From an uncultured Eubacteriales bacterium (GTDB taxonomy: Bacteria; Bacillota; Clostridia; Christensenellales; Borkfalkiaceae): a stretch of DNA of 9,665 bases. The first letter of the stretch is position 1. Every line of letters starts with the position of its first letter. Positions 1-7,642 of the stretch are shown here, in pieces. The stretch spans positions 1 to 9,665 of the forward strand of contig UQZE01000077.1 of assembly GCA_900545325.1 (NCBI GenBank), written 5' to 3'. The notes beneath the pieces were generated by a model that saw nothing but the letters and a program-made list of their open reading frames with translations, was not told the DNA's origin and did no database searches. Both the position numbers and the translations under genes were made by a program.

Positions 1-2
1 TG

Positions 3-1457
3 AAAGCGGACTATGTCGCCGTGCAGGAAACTTCCGCCGCGCGGATCAACGAAAAGCTGGACGGGCTGCTGGACGGGGACACCGCGTGCAGTTACGGCAC
101 GGGCGATATAGAAGGCGCTATGCGGCTCGCCAGCGAACTCTGCAAGAACAACGCCATGGCGCAGATCTACCTTTACACCGCTACGGAATACGCCGACGCG
201 GGGGAAGTCAACGTAGTGGACGTATCCTCCGAAAACGACTGGAACGCAGCAGTGCTGAGCGTGAAAGCCGAAGTTGACGAAAACTACTATCGGTTCACGG
301 CGGAGGTCGCGGTATACGGCGCGGATAAATACGTGAACGTGCTTTTGCAGGCGGACGGCGTAAACGACGAAAAGAAAGTCGTGCACGGCACGCAGCGCGC
401 GAACTGCAACGGCGGGCGCGTGCAGACCGTGATTTTCGAAGACCTCGGCATCTACGCTTACGATTCCGTGCAGATCAGCCTGGAAACGGAGGACGGATCG
501 AAGGACGGCTTTGCGCCCGACAATACCTATACCGTTTACGGCGGCAGAAAGGACGAGATAAAAATACAGTACGCCAGCTCGCTGCCGAACAATTTCGTGA
601 ACGGCGCGCTGCTCGTTTTGCAAAATTCCCGCAAGGACGGTTTCGATATACAGATAACGCAGATGAATTCCTCTTCCGATTACGAAGTGCGCGGCTTCGA
701 TTTCTACATATTCGAACATACGATGCCGAGCGTCATGCCGAGCGACGGCGCGGTGCTTTTGATCGATCCCGATAAAATTCCGCCCAATCTCGACATGGAG
801 ATCGGCGAAACGCGGCGGGGCGAATTCACGCTTTCCGCGGGCGTAACGCATCCCGTTACCGAGTTTGTGGACGCTTCCAGGATCAACGCGACCTATTATA
901 AGGGCATAACCGCGGGGGACGATTACGACACTTTGTTCACCTGCGGCGGCGAAAAGGTGTTCGTGGTGAAAAACACGGCGGACAGCAAGGCCGCGGTGCT
1001 GACGCTCGACCTCAATTATTCCAATCTGGCGCTGCTCTACGAATTTCCGCTGCTTATGAGCAATCTCTTCGATTATTTCATCCCGCCGACGGTAGAGAAG
1101 AACGTTTTCGACGTAAATGAAAAAATCGGCGTCGACGCGCGCGGAAAGAACGTGCGCGTGGAGCGCGGCGGCGGAATTTTGCAGGCCGTGGAAACGCCCG
1201 CGGAAATCGCGCTGAGCGAGCCCGACCGTTACGTGATAACCCAGACGCTGCTATCCGGAAAGACGCTGGAAACGCCCGTCTACGTTAAAGTGCCGAGGGC
1301 GGAGAGCGATATTTTCGCGACGGAAGAAGCGATCCCCGGCTTGTTCTTTATGGAAAAGAAAGAACTTTCCTATAACGATCTTTTGATTTACCTTGCCTCG
1401 GCGCTGCTGACGGTTTTCGTTTTGGAAAGATTTTTATATTCGCGAGAAAAGATTTAG
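3..1457 (+). CDS. BatA-like vWA membrane protein, 5'-truncated
   Basis: The reading frame is open to the left edge (codons from base 3), so the GTG at 21 is not a credible start; 484 residues are visible and the N-terminus is missing. The first visible stretch (about bases 87-225) looks like the second half of a vWA domain: a T-G-D-I-E-G-A loop, then a strand ending IYLYTATE where a functional MIDAS domain would have T-D-G, so the third metal ligand seems lost. After it come beta-rich, probably Ig-like segments, then a region typical of BatA C-termini: a G-F-D-F-Y-I-F-E strand, 'LLIDPDKIPP', and an S-N-L-A-L-L...F-P-L-L-M-S-N-L motif. A single membrane segment lies at about 1380-1436, followed by a short basic tail. 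BatA-type proteins are envelope proteins usually encoded with a MoxR AAA+ ATPase and a DUF58 protein; those would be expected upstream. The family call is good. The cellular role is not established. Confidence 0.75.
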   Translation, partial: KADYVAVQETSAARINEKLDGLLDGDTACSYGTGDIEGAMRLASELCKNNAMAQIYLYTATEYADAGEVNVVDVSSENDWNAAVLSVKAEVDENYYRFTAEVAVYGADKYVNVLLQADGVNDEKKVVHGTQRANCNGGRVQTVIFEDLGIYAYDSVQISLETEDGSKDGFAPDNTYTVYGGRKDEIKIQYASSLPNNFVNGALLVLQNSRKDGFDIQITQMNSSSDYEVRGFDFYIFEHTMPSVMPSDGAVLLIDPDKIPPNLDMEIGETRRGEFTLSAGVTHPVTEFVDASRINATYYKGITAGDDYDTLFTCGGEKVFVVKNTADSKAAVLTLDLNYSNLALLYEFPLLMSNLFDYFIPPTVEKNVFDVNEKIGVDARGKNVRVERGGGILQAVETPAEIALSEPDRYVITQTLLSGKTLETPVYVKVPRAESDIFATEEAIPGLFFMEKKELSYNDLLIYLASALLTVFVLERFLYSREKI

Positions 1458-1460
1458 GAG
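1456..1460 (+). promoter_or_regulatory. Shine-Dalgarno overlapping the upstream stop codon
   Basis: AGGAG shares two bases with the TAG stop (1455-1457) of the BatA-like gene and lies 8 nt before the ATG at 1469. It fixes the start of the vWA gene and suggests translational coupling of the two membrane proteins. Confidence 0.75.
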
Positions 1461-1468
1461 CGGTCTAT

Positions 1469-4153
1469 ATGTCGAATTTCAACATTACATTTACGCACCC
1501 TTGGCTTCTCCTGCTGCTGATCCCTGCGTTCGCCATAGTGCTGTTCGCCTATTTTACCGTGTCGAAACAGTACCGCCGCAACCGCAACAGGGTGATATCC
1601 GTGGTTTTGGGAATGATCGCCGCGACGTGCAGCGTCTTTCTCGTTTCGGGCCTGTCCGTCAGCTATGACGAAAAAAACAGGGAAAACGAACTGATCCTCG
1701 TGGTGGACGCCTCCGACAGCAACGCCGGCAGACGGAAGGAAAAGGACGAATACGTGCAGGCGATGATCCGCGGCGCGGCTGGCGTTGCGAAGATCGGCGT
1801 GGTAACTTTCGGAAAGGACCAGGTATATGCCGCCGAACTTACGGACGACGCGGACGAGGCCTGCAGGGAATATCTGAACGCGGAAAATCCCGACGATTCC
1901 GCCACCGACATCGCGGCGGCGCTCGTTTTCGCGCACGGCAAACTGTCAAATCCGAAGGCGGGAAAACTGCTTTTGATCAGCGACGGGATTGAAACCGACG
2001 GCGACGCGCTCACGCAGGTCGCAAAGATCGCGGCGGAGGGCGTTTCCGTAGACGCGGTGCAGTTCCCCAACGGCGATTACGGCAAGGAAATAGGGCTCAT
2101 GCAGGTAGAACTGCCCGAGCAGACGGTGATAGAGGGCGAAAACGTACAGATCGGACTTTCGCTCAAAAGTTCCGTTACGGGCGACGCGGTCGTTACGCTG
2201 TACGACAACGGAAATGAGATCGGGAGCACGAGCGTTACCCTTTCCAAAGGCGTGCAGAACGTGTTCTTCACGCATGCTTTCGAGGGCACGGGCCTGCACG
2301 AGCTCGCCTTTGTGGCGACGAGCACGGACGATACCGAAACGATAAACAACAAGATCTATTCCTACGTGTATTTAGACGTTTTCGACAAAATACTCATTCT
2401 GGAACGCAGCGACGAAAGCGGTTATCTCAAGGACATAGTTTCGGAAAAATATAAGGCCGACGTGAAGAACGTCAGGCAGGCGCCCGCAACTCTGGAAGAA
2501 CTGCGCGGATACGATCAGGTTATTTTGAACAACGTGGCGAACGCAGACATGCCCGAAGGCTTTATCGAAATCCTGCACGAATACGTTTACGAGATCGGCG
2601 GCGGACTGCTGACGGTCGGCGGCGTCCGCATGGAGGGGGATAAAGAGGTCGCCAACGTCTATGACAGAGAGGATATGCAGGGCACGCTCTACCAGGAAAT
2701 GCTCCCGGTCGAGGCCGAGGACTATACGCCGCCCGTGGCGATCATGCTCGTTATGGATACTTCGGGCAGCATGGGGACGAGCGTGGACGGCGGAAAGACG
2801 CAGATGGACGAGGCGAAGGAAAGCGCCGTCGCTAGTCTCGCGGCGCTGGACGACAGGGATTATCTCGGCGTCATCAGGTTCGACAACGAACCTTCCTCCG
2901 TGCTGAAGATCACGCCGCTGTCCCAAAGGGAAAAAATTACGCAGACGATCAAAAACATACGCGCGAACAGCCTGGGCGCCACGGTGCTGCCCGGCGCGCT
3001 GCAGATGGCGGGCCAGCAGCTGAGCGCCTTCGGGGGCGTGAACAAGAAACATATCGTCGTCGTTACGGACGGCGATACGACGGACTTCGAGGAGTGTCTG
3101 GAGTTTGCCGAACATTATTACGAAAATTACGGCATCACGACTTCGGTCATCGATTACAAGATTGATAACGAAAAGATGGATCAGCTCGCGGCGGCGGGGC
3201 ACGGAACGCATTACGTGGCGGACGACGGCGACGCGCTGGCGGACGCGATGCGGGAGGATTTCAGCAATCCCGAGATACGGGATTATCAGTTGAAAAATTT
3301 TCAGCCGACGTTCGGCGAATATTCCTCGATCTTTTCGGGCGTCAAAGAAGAGGATATCCCCTCGCTCGACGGCTTTTTCGGCACGAAGATCAAAGAAGGC
3401 GCCCAAAGCCTTTTGATCGGCGAATACGGCGAACCGATCTATGCGCAATGGACGTACGGCAAGGGGAAGGTGGGCAGTTTCATGTGCGATTTAAGCGGCC
3501 ATTGGTCGGAAGAATTCGTAACGAAGCCCGACGGGAAAAAGATGATCGAATGCATCGCAGGCGCGCTGTTTCCCACGGCGAGCGTGCACGACAGCGGCAT
3601 AGACGTGGACGTTTCGGCGGACAACTGCACCGCCTCCGTCAACGTGAGCACCGAGGTCGCGGACGGCGAATACATACAGGTCGCGATAAAGAGCCCCGAG
3701 ATCGGGGCGGACGGACAGAACGTGGTTTCGATTTACGAATGGAAGGATTTTTCGGGCTACGAAACTTTGCGGTTCGGCTTTACCGCGGCGGGCGTGTATG
3801 AAATAGACGTGCGCAAGCTTTCCGCATCGGGCGAGATCGTCGCGCAGGATGTTTCCTACAGGGAATTTTCCTATTCGCTGGAATACGACCCGTTTCTGAA
3901 CGACGGCGACAACGCCGGCTTTCTGACTTCGCTCGCGGCGAACGGCAAAGGGGAAGTCGTTTCTTCCGCAGAGGACGTTTTCGGCGATTTTGTACAGTTT
4001 TTCTTTAGGGAATACGATCCCCGCATACTGCTGGCGTCCGTTATTTTAGCCGCCGTGCTTCTGGATATCGCGGTGAGAAAATTCAAGTTCAAATGGCCGC
4101 ACGAACTCATTCGGGAAAAAAGGGAAAAGCGGCAGACGGAACGCCGCCCGTAA
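1469..4153 (+). CDS. Membrane protein with two vWA domains and a split glutamine-amidotransferase-like domain
   Basis: 894 residues. Order: BatA-type N-terminus (FTHPWLLLLLIP) with two membrane helices (about 13-29 and 43-62); vWA domain 1 (about 74-200); an Ig-like beta region (about 207-300); a glutamine-amidotransferase-like half (about 303-390, with I-G-G-G-L-L-T-V-G-G and no nucleophilic Cys, so probably non-catalytic); vWA domain 2 (about 422-595); the second amidotransferase-like half (about 600-700, Y-G-K-G-K-V-G-S-F...D-L-S-G-H-W); a further beta region; one C-terminal helix (about 852-868) and a basic tail. Both vWA domains keep complete MIDAS sets: D80/S82/S84, T146, D172 and D430/S432/S434, T505, D534, so both should bind Mg2+ or Mn2+ and a partner protein. 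Most of the protein is predicted to lie on one side of the membrane between helices 2 and 3, probably outside. It is coupled to the BatA-like gene. The partner and physiological role are unknown; a MoxR ATPase system is the likeliest context. Confidence 0.82.
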   Translation: MSNFNITFTHPWLLLLLIPAFAIVLFAYFTVSKQYRRNRNRVISVVLGMIAATCSVFLVSGLSVSYDEKNRENELILVVDASDSNAGRRKEKDEYVQAMIRGAAGVAKIGVVTFGKDQVYAAELTDDADEACREYLNAENPDDSATDIAAALVFAHGKLSNPKAGKLLLISDGIETDGDALTQVAKIAAEGVSVDAVQFPNGDYGKEIGLMQVELPEQTVIEGENVQIGLSLKSSVTGDAVVTLYDNGNEIGSTSVTLSKGVQNVFFTHAFEGTGLHELAFVATSTDDTETINNKIYSYVYLDVFDKILILERSDESGYLKDIVSEKYKADVKNVRQAPATLEELRGYDQVILNNVANADMPEGFIEILHEYVYEIGGGLLTVGGVRMEGDKEVANVYDREDMQGTLYQEMLPVEAEDYTPPVAIMLVMDTSGSMGTSVDGGKTQMDEAKESAVASLAALDDRDYLGVIRFDNEPSSVLKITPLSQREKITQTIKNIRANSLGATVLPGALQMAGQQLSAFGGVNKKHIVVVTDGDTTDFEECLEFAEHYYENYGITTSVIDYKIDNEKMDQLAAAGHGTHYVADDGDALADAMREDFSNPEIRDYQLKNFQPTFGEYSSIFSGVKEEDIPSLDGFFGTKIKEGAQSLLIGEYGEPIYAQWTYGKGKVGSFMCDLSGHWSEEFVTKPDGKKMIECIAGALFPTASVHDSGIDVDVSADNCTASVNVSTEVADGEYIQVAIKSPEIGADGQNVVSIYEWKDFSGYETLRFGFTAAGVYEIDVRKLSASGEIVAQDVSYREFSYSLEYDPFLNDGDNAGFLTSLAANGKGEVVSSAEDVFGDFVQFFFREYDPRILLASVILAAVLLDIAVRKFKFKWPHELIREKREKRQTERRP

Positions 4154-4166
4154 AATTCAATAAGTC

Positions 4167-4206
4167 AAGGAGGTCTGAACCGCGGATTTCTCTGCGGTAG
4201 ACGGGA
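4167..4206 (+). promoter_or_regulatory. Distant perfect Shine-Dalgarno plus stem-loop before the LRR gene
   Basis: AAGGAGG at 4167-4173 is a full anti-SD match but ends 33 nt before the ATG at 4207. Between them, ACCGCG (4179-4184) pairs with TGCGGT (4193-4198; five Watson-Crick pairs and one G-T) around an 8-nt loop. Folding this 20-nt element out would leave 13 nt between SD and ATG. The stem is not followed by a T run, so it is not a classic terminator. No usable ATG, GTG or TTG starts a reading frame just after the SD. Confidence 0.55.
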
Positions 4207-6837
4207 ATGAAAATAAAAAAACTGATTGCTTTGTTCGTTCTGTCGTTCGGCTGTGCGGCGCTGGGCGCGGCGTGCGGCGGGAACGCGCTTTCGCGCCCGT
4301 CGGGGCTGGGGATCAACACGTCGCTGAACGTGCTGTACTGGAACGAGGTGGAGGGGGCTTCTTCTTACGTAGTCAACGCGGGCGACGAGAATTATACCGT
4401 TTACGTCAACCAGTTTTCGCTGGATAAACTGGAAACGGGCGAACACTCCCTGCGGGTAAAGGCTGTGGGCGAGGGTTATGAAGATTCCGCCTGGTCGTCG
4501 GCGGTGAGCTATACGAAAAACGAACCGTCCCTGCTGAATCTGAAACTCATCAACGGAAACACCGAATACGAAGTCGTCGGCCCTGGCAGGGCGGAAGGCG
4601 TTGTGCGTATCGACAACACTTACAACGGCCTGCCCGTTACGGCGGTCGGGGACGGCGCTTTCGAGAAATGCACGGATATTACCGAAGTAATCCTCGGCGA
4701 TAACGTAAAGACCATAGGGGCGCGCGCGTTTTCCGACTGCACGGAACTCGAAAAGATAACTTTTTCCGAAAGCCTTGCGAGCATAGGCGCGTATGCCTTT
4801 CAGGGGTGCCGTTCTCTCGGTGCGGCGCACATTCCAGACGGCGTTACCTTTGTTGGGGAATATGCCTTTTCCTACGCGACGGACCTGGCGGAAGTAACTC
4901 TGCCCGCGGGGCTGGAAACGATTTCCGACCACATGTTCAGCGACTGTGCGAGCCTGACGGAAATCGTCATTCCAGACCGCGCGGACGGCGTCGGAGAATA
5001 CGCTTTTTCAGGCGCGGAACAGTTGCGCCGCGTAACCGTAGGGGCGGGGGTGCAGGCCATTTCCGACTACGCTTTCCTCGGCTGCGAGTCGCTTGAAGAG
5101 ATCGTGATCCCCGGCAACGTCGCGGCCATAGGCAGTTACGCCTTTATGGATAACGTCAGATTGCGGAGCGCGGAATTGCTGGAGGGGGTGGAAAGTATCG
5201 GAGAGCAGGCTTTTTACAGCTGCCAAAGCCTGGAAAATATCGTGATACCCGCTTCGGTGAACGAGATCGGCAGTTACGCGTTCATGGAATCTAAACTCGA
5301 CGCTTCTTCCGAAGGGCTTGTGTACGCGGGCGGCTGGCTGGTCGGCAATAACGACGCTTCCGCAAAAAGCCTTACCGTCAGGGAGGGGACGGTCGGCATA
5401 AGCAGCGGCGCCTTGACCGAGCTGGAGGAACTCGTTTCCGTAACGCTGCCCTCCACGCTGAAACATATCGGCGATTACAATTTCGCCAAATGCGGCGCGC
5501 TGAAGAGCGTAGCTCTGCCCGACGGGCTTTTGACCGTCGGCGAACACGCCTTTCAGGAATGCGGCAGCCTCGCCGACATCACCGCGGGGCCGAAGATAGA
5601 AAGGATAGGGGCAAACGCGTTCAAAGATACGCTGAAATGGACGCTGTCGGGAAAACTCGTGCGGGTGGGCGACTGGATCGTCGGCTGTAAACAAACCGAT
5701 CTCGCCTCGGCGGAGATAGAAGAGGGCGTGCGCGGCATCGCCGATTACGCGTTTGCCAACCAAAAGTCGCTGTACAGCGTAACGCTGCCTTCGACCTTGG
5801 AAATTATCGGCGAAGGCGCGTTTGCGGAATGCGTCAAACTCAAAAACATTGAAGTGCCGGACGGGGTGAAAGAGATCAGCGACTACGCCTTTTACGACTG
5901 TCGGAGTCTGGACGAAGTCATTCTTCCCGAAGGGCTGACATCCGTCGGCAGATCGGCGTTTTACAAGACGGCATCGCTGAAAAATATAGATTTCCCCGAC
6001 AGCCTGACCTATATCGGCGACTATGCCTTTTATCAATCGTCGCTCCTCAGTCTTAATCTGGGCGGCAGCGTGAAAGAGATCGGCGGCAGCGCCTTTTACA
6101 ATAACGAAAAGCTGGAATTGATACAGTTTTCGGAGGGGCTGGAAAAGATCGGAGATTACGCCTTTGCAAAATCGATCGTTCTCGGCGGCGTCAGTCTGCC
6201 GGACAGTCTGCAAAGCTTAGGCGCTTACGCTTTTTACGGTTCGGCCAACTTAAAGAGCGCGGATATCGGCGACGGATTGACTTCGATAGGAGATTTCGCC
6301 TTTTCCAAATGCGGTGCGCTGACGGAGGTGCGCCTGGGCGCTGGGCTGAAAACGCTGGGCGATTACGCGTTTTATTCCTGCAAAGGGCTGACCGAAATCG
6401 TATTCCCGCAGGGGCTGGAAATGATCGGTCAGTACGCTTTTGTCGGTTGCAGCGGCCTTACTTCGGTCGCTTTGCCCGACAGTCTGCAAGAGGTGGACGC
6501 TTTCGCGTTTGCGGGGCTGAACGCGGTAACGTTCTACGCGGAGGCGAACGCGGACGATATCGGCTGGAACGCGACGTGGAATCCCTCTTACCGCCCCGTC
6601 GTATGGGGCGTAACGCTCTCGGAGGACGGAGGATACGTGGAAAAAGTAACGAAGGACGGAAACATTACCAACCCCAACGCCTATTACGGCATCGCCGCCC
6701 CCGTTCGGAAGGGCTATATCTTCGCGGGGTGGTCCATGACCGAAAACGCGGCCGAGGCGGACTTCACCGCGGCGCAGATAAGCGAAGTGCCGGACGGCAC
6801 CGTGCTCTACGCCGTTTGGTCGGCTCAGGAACAATAA
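4207..6837 (+). CDS. BspA-like leucine-rich-repeat surface lipoprotein
   Basis: 876 residues. The N-terminus is a signal peptide with two early lysine groups, a hydrophobic core and a lipobox-like L-G-A-A-C; Cys23 would be lipidated, though Leu sits at -4 rather than the canonical -3. A fibronectin-III-like module follows (about 31-103), then a short lead-in, then about 26 LRR_5/BspA repeats (147-768) with the recurring I-G-x-Y-A-F core and a period of 23. The C-terminus (about 798-872) resembles a Listeria-Bacteroides (Flg_new/InlB B-type) repeat: G-Y-I-F-A-G-W ... V-L-Y-A-V-W. There is no LPXTG or C-terminal membrane helix, so anchoring is by the lipid. Such proteins are adhesins or ligand-binding surface proteins; the ligand here is unknown. 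It follows the vWA gene after 53 nt without a terminator, so co-transcription is likely. ATG 4207 is the only start that preserves the signal peptide. Confidence 0.9.
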   Translation: MKIKKLIALFVLSFGCAALGAACGGNALSRPSGLGINTSLNVLYWNEVEGASSYVVNAGDENYTVYVNQFSLDKLETGEHSLRVKAVGEGYEDSAWSSAVSYTKNEPSLLNLKLINGNTEYEVVGPGRAEGVVRIDNTYNGLPVTAVGDGAFEKCTDITEVILGDNVKTIGARAFSDCTELEKITFSESLASIGAYAFQGCRSLGAAHIPDGVTFVGEYAFSYATDLAEVTLPAGLETISDHMFSDCASLTEIVIPDRADGVGEYAFSGAEQLRRVTVGAGVQAISDYAFLGCESLEEIVIPGNVAAIGSYAFMDNVRLRSAELLEGVESIGEQAFYSCQSLENIVIPASVNEIGSYAFMESKLDASSEGLVYAGGWLVGNNDASAKSLTVREGTVGISSGALTELEELVSVTLPSTLKHIGDYNFAKCGALKSVALPDGLLTVGEHAFQECGSLADITAGPKIERIGANAFKDTLKWTLSGKLVRVGDWIVGCKQTDLASAEIEEGVRGIADYAFANQKSLYSVTLPSTLEIIGEGAFAECVKLKNIEVPDGVKEISDYAFYDCRSLDEVILPEGLTSVGRSAFYKTASLKNIDFPDSLTYIGDYAFYQSSLLSLNLGGSVKEIGGSAFYNNEKLELIQFSEGLEKIGDYAFAKSIVLGGVSLPDSLQSLGAYAFYGSANLKSADIGDGLTSIGDFAFSKCGALTEVRLGAGLKTLGDYAFYSCKGLTEIVFPQGLEMIGQYAFVGCSGLTSVALPDSLQEVDAFAFAGLNAVTFYAEANADDIGWNATWNPSYRPVVWGVTLSEDGGYVEKVTKDGNITNPNAYYGIAAPVRKGYIFAGWSMTENAAEADFTAAQISEVPDGTVLYAVWSAQEQ
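5266..5397 (+). repeat. Long 44-residue LRR unit A (GG-W-L-V-G type)
   Basis: Residues 354-397 of the LRR lipoprotein replace a 23-residue step with one of 44. The extra part contains L-V-Y-A-G-G-W-L-V-G and ends V-R-E-G-T-V-G. It aligns without gaps to the second long unit at 5605-5736, sharing the L-V-x-x-G-x-W-x-V-G core, the downstream S, E-G and final G, as well as the I-G and A-F of the repeat itself. Confidence 0.8.
5605..5736 (+). repeat. Long 44-residue LRR unit B (GD-W-I-V-G type)
   Basis: Residues 467-510 form the second long unit, also exactly 44 residues, with L-V-R-V-G-D-W-I-V-G and I-E-E-G-V-R-G. Three normal 23-residue intervals separate it from the end of unit A. The pair probably forms two equivalent protrusions from the LRR solenoid; that is inference. 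Confidence 0.8.
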
Positions 6838-6881
6838 AAAAGGGCGGCGCAGCTTTTCGGCTGCGCCGCCCTGGCCTTTTT
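6836..6881. terminator. Bidirectional intrinsic terminator between convergent genes
   Basis: A perfect 12-bp stem, GGGCGGCGCAGC (6842-6853) with GCTGCGCCGCCC (6860-6871), encloses a TTTTCG loop. On the minus strand it is followed at once by six T (6841-6836), a strong terminator for the TtcA-type gene, whose stop is 10 nt upstream. On the + strand the T run (6877-6881) comes after a 5-nt gap, so termination of the LRR gene is likely but perhaps weaker. Confidence 0.9.
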
Positions 6882-7642
6882 CAGAAGAGATCGGTTTCTT
6901 CGCGGAATTTGTCGAACAGGTTGTAACGTTCGGGGTGCATGAGCGCGGAATACATGCGGTCGCGCACGAAAGGAATGTCCCTTTTGATGTCGTCTATCAC
7001 CTTTTTCACGTATTCACGCTTGGTCTTTTTATCCGCGGGACAGCGGCTCTTCGTTACGGGCAGGTTTTTCGCGTAGGCGGCGATGTTTTTTTCCTCCAAA
7101 TAGAGCATGGGGCGGATCTGCACCACGCCCGTGCGGTCCAGAAGAACCTTGGGCGACATGGTGGACAGCCTCCCTTCGTAAAAGAGGGAAAGGAGCATGG
7201 TTTCGATAAAGTCGTCGGCATGGTGGCCGAGCGCCACCTTGTTGCAGCCGTGCCGCGCGGCGGCGGTCATCAGCGCGCCTTTACGCATCTTGGCGCAGAG
7301 CGCGCAGGGGTTGGGTTCTTTCCTGACGTCGAACACCACTTCGCCGATCTGGGTGCTTTCGAGGATAAAGGGCACGTCCAGCCCGCCGCAGAATTTTTCC
7401 AGCGCGGAAAAGTCGTTGTTGCCGAAGCCGAGATCGACCGTAACGGCCGCAAGATCGAATTTTTCGGGGGAAAACTTTCTGTATTCGGCGAGCAGTTTCA
7501 ACAGCGTAACGCTGTCTTTTCCGCCCGAAAGCCCCACGGCTATCCTGTCGCCGTCGCGTATGAGTTTGTATTCGTTTATCCCGCGGCGGAAACCCGCCAG
7601 CATCTGCTGCGTAGTCATAATTTGCACCTTTTCGTTTGACAT
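6881..7642 (-). CDS. ttcA: TtcA-family tRNA 2-thiocytidine biosynthesis protein
   Basis: 253 residues, a cytoplasmic PP-loop (adenine nucleotide alpha hydrolase) enzyme. The ATP-binding PP-loop S-G-G-K-D-S is at 39-44, preceded by I-R-D-G-D-R-I-A-V. C113-A-L-C116 is followed by the downstream G-H-H-A-D-D motif (139-144), and C201 lies in S-R-C-P. A CxxC pair plus one distant cysteine is the pattern that holds the [4Fe-4S] cluster in TtcA, which activates C32 of tRNA by adenylation and replaces its oxygen with sulfur. The lysidine synthetase TilS lacks this CxxC arrangement, so TtcA fits better. Two starts are possible: ATG at 7642 (weak AGGGAAG upstream, very short leader) or ATG at 7618 (residue 9, behind AAAAGGTG). 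The second leaves the divergent promoter outside the gene and begins M-T-T-Q-Q, which looks more typical. The enzyme may act on other tRNA or thiolation substrates in this lineage. Confidence 0.85.
   Translation of the reverse strand: MSNEKVQIMTTQQMLAGFRRGINEYKLIRDGDRIAVGLSGGKDSVTLLKLLAEYRKFSPEKFDLAAVTVDLGFGNNDFSALEKFCGGLDVPFILESTQIGEVVFDVRKEPNPCALCAKMRKGALMTAAARHGCNKVALGHHADDFIETMLLSLFYEGRLSTMSPKVLLDRTGVVQIRPMLYLEEKNIAAYAKNLPVTKSRCPADKKTKREYVKKVIDDIKRDIPFVRDRMYSALMHPERYNLFDKFREETDLF

Larger units (their letters stand above)
4645..6510 (+). repeat. Array of about 26 LRR_5 units, 23-residue (69-nt) period
   Basis: Counting the I/V/L-G/S-x-x-A-F cores by residue gives 147, 170, 193, 216, 239, 262, 285, 308, 331, 354, then 398, 421, 444, 467, then 511, 534, 557, 580, 603, 625, 648, 671, 694, 717, 740 and 763. 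Spacing is exactly 23 except for two 44-residue steps and one 22-residue step (603 to 625). The units are conserved as protein but diverged as DNA. Repeat 11 (ISSGAL) and repeat 26 (VDAFAF) are the least canonical. Confidence 0.9.

Noticed and set aside
2372..3448. 358-codon open frame on the minus strand opposite the double-vWA gene
   Set aside because: Arginine- and valine-rich shadow of a GC-rich coding frame, with no recognisable domain; the + strand carries both MIDAS motifs.
4154..4210. In-frame continuation of the vWA gene past its TAA to a TGA overlapping the LRR ATG
   Set aside because: The frame stays open for 18 codons, but this could be chance, and there is no stop-codon readthrough context that I recognise.
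4165..4932. 255-codon minus-strand frame covering the vWA-LRR junction
   Set aside because: It runs through the start of the LRR lipoprotein, is rich in Arg and Ala with no domain, and would have no gene-like spacing to neighbours.
5008..6213. 401-codon open frame on the minus strand opposite the LRR gene
   Set aside because: Its repetitive composition (recurring I-A-D-x-F-H/Q-like blocks) is the mirror of the LRR repeats on the + strand. It has no independent family signature, and the + strand frame is clearly coding.
4645..6510. Regular 69-nt spacing considered as a CRISPR or DNA tandem repeat
   Set aside because: The periodicity is at protein level within one open reading frame; the DNA of the units is strongly diverged and there are no spacers.
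6881..7642. Alternative identity as tRNA lysidine synthetase (TilS)
   Set aside because: The CxxC pair plus a distant third Cys and the short length fit the TtcA family; no TilS C-terminal domain is present.
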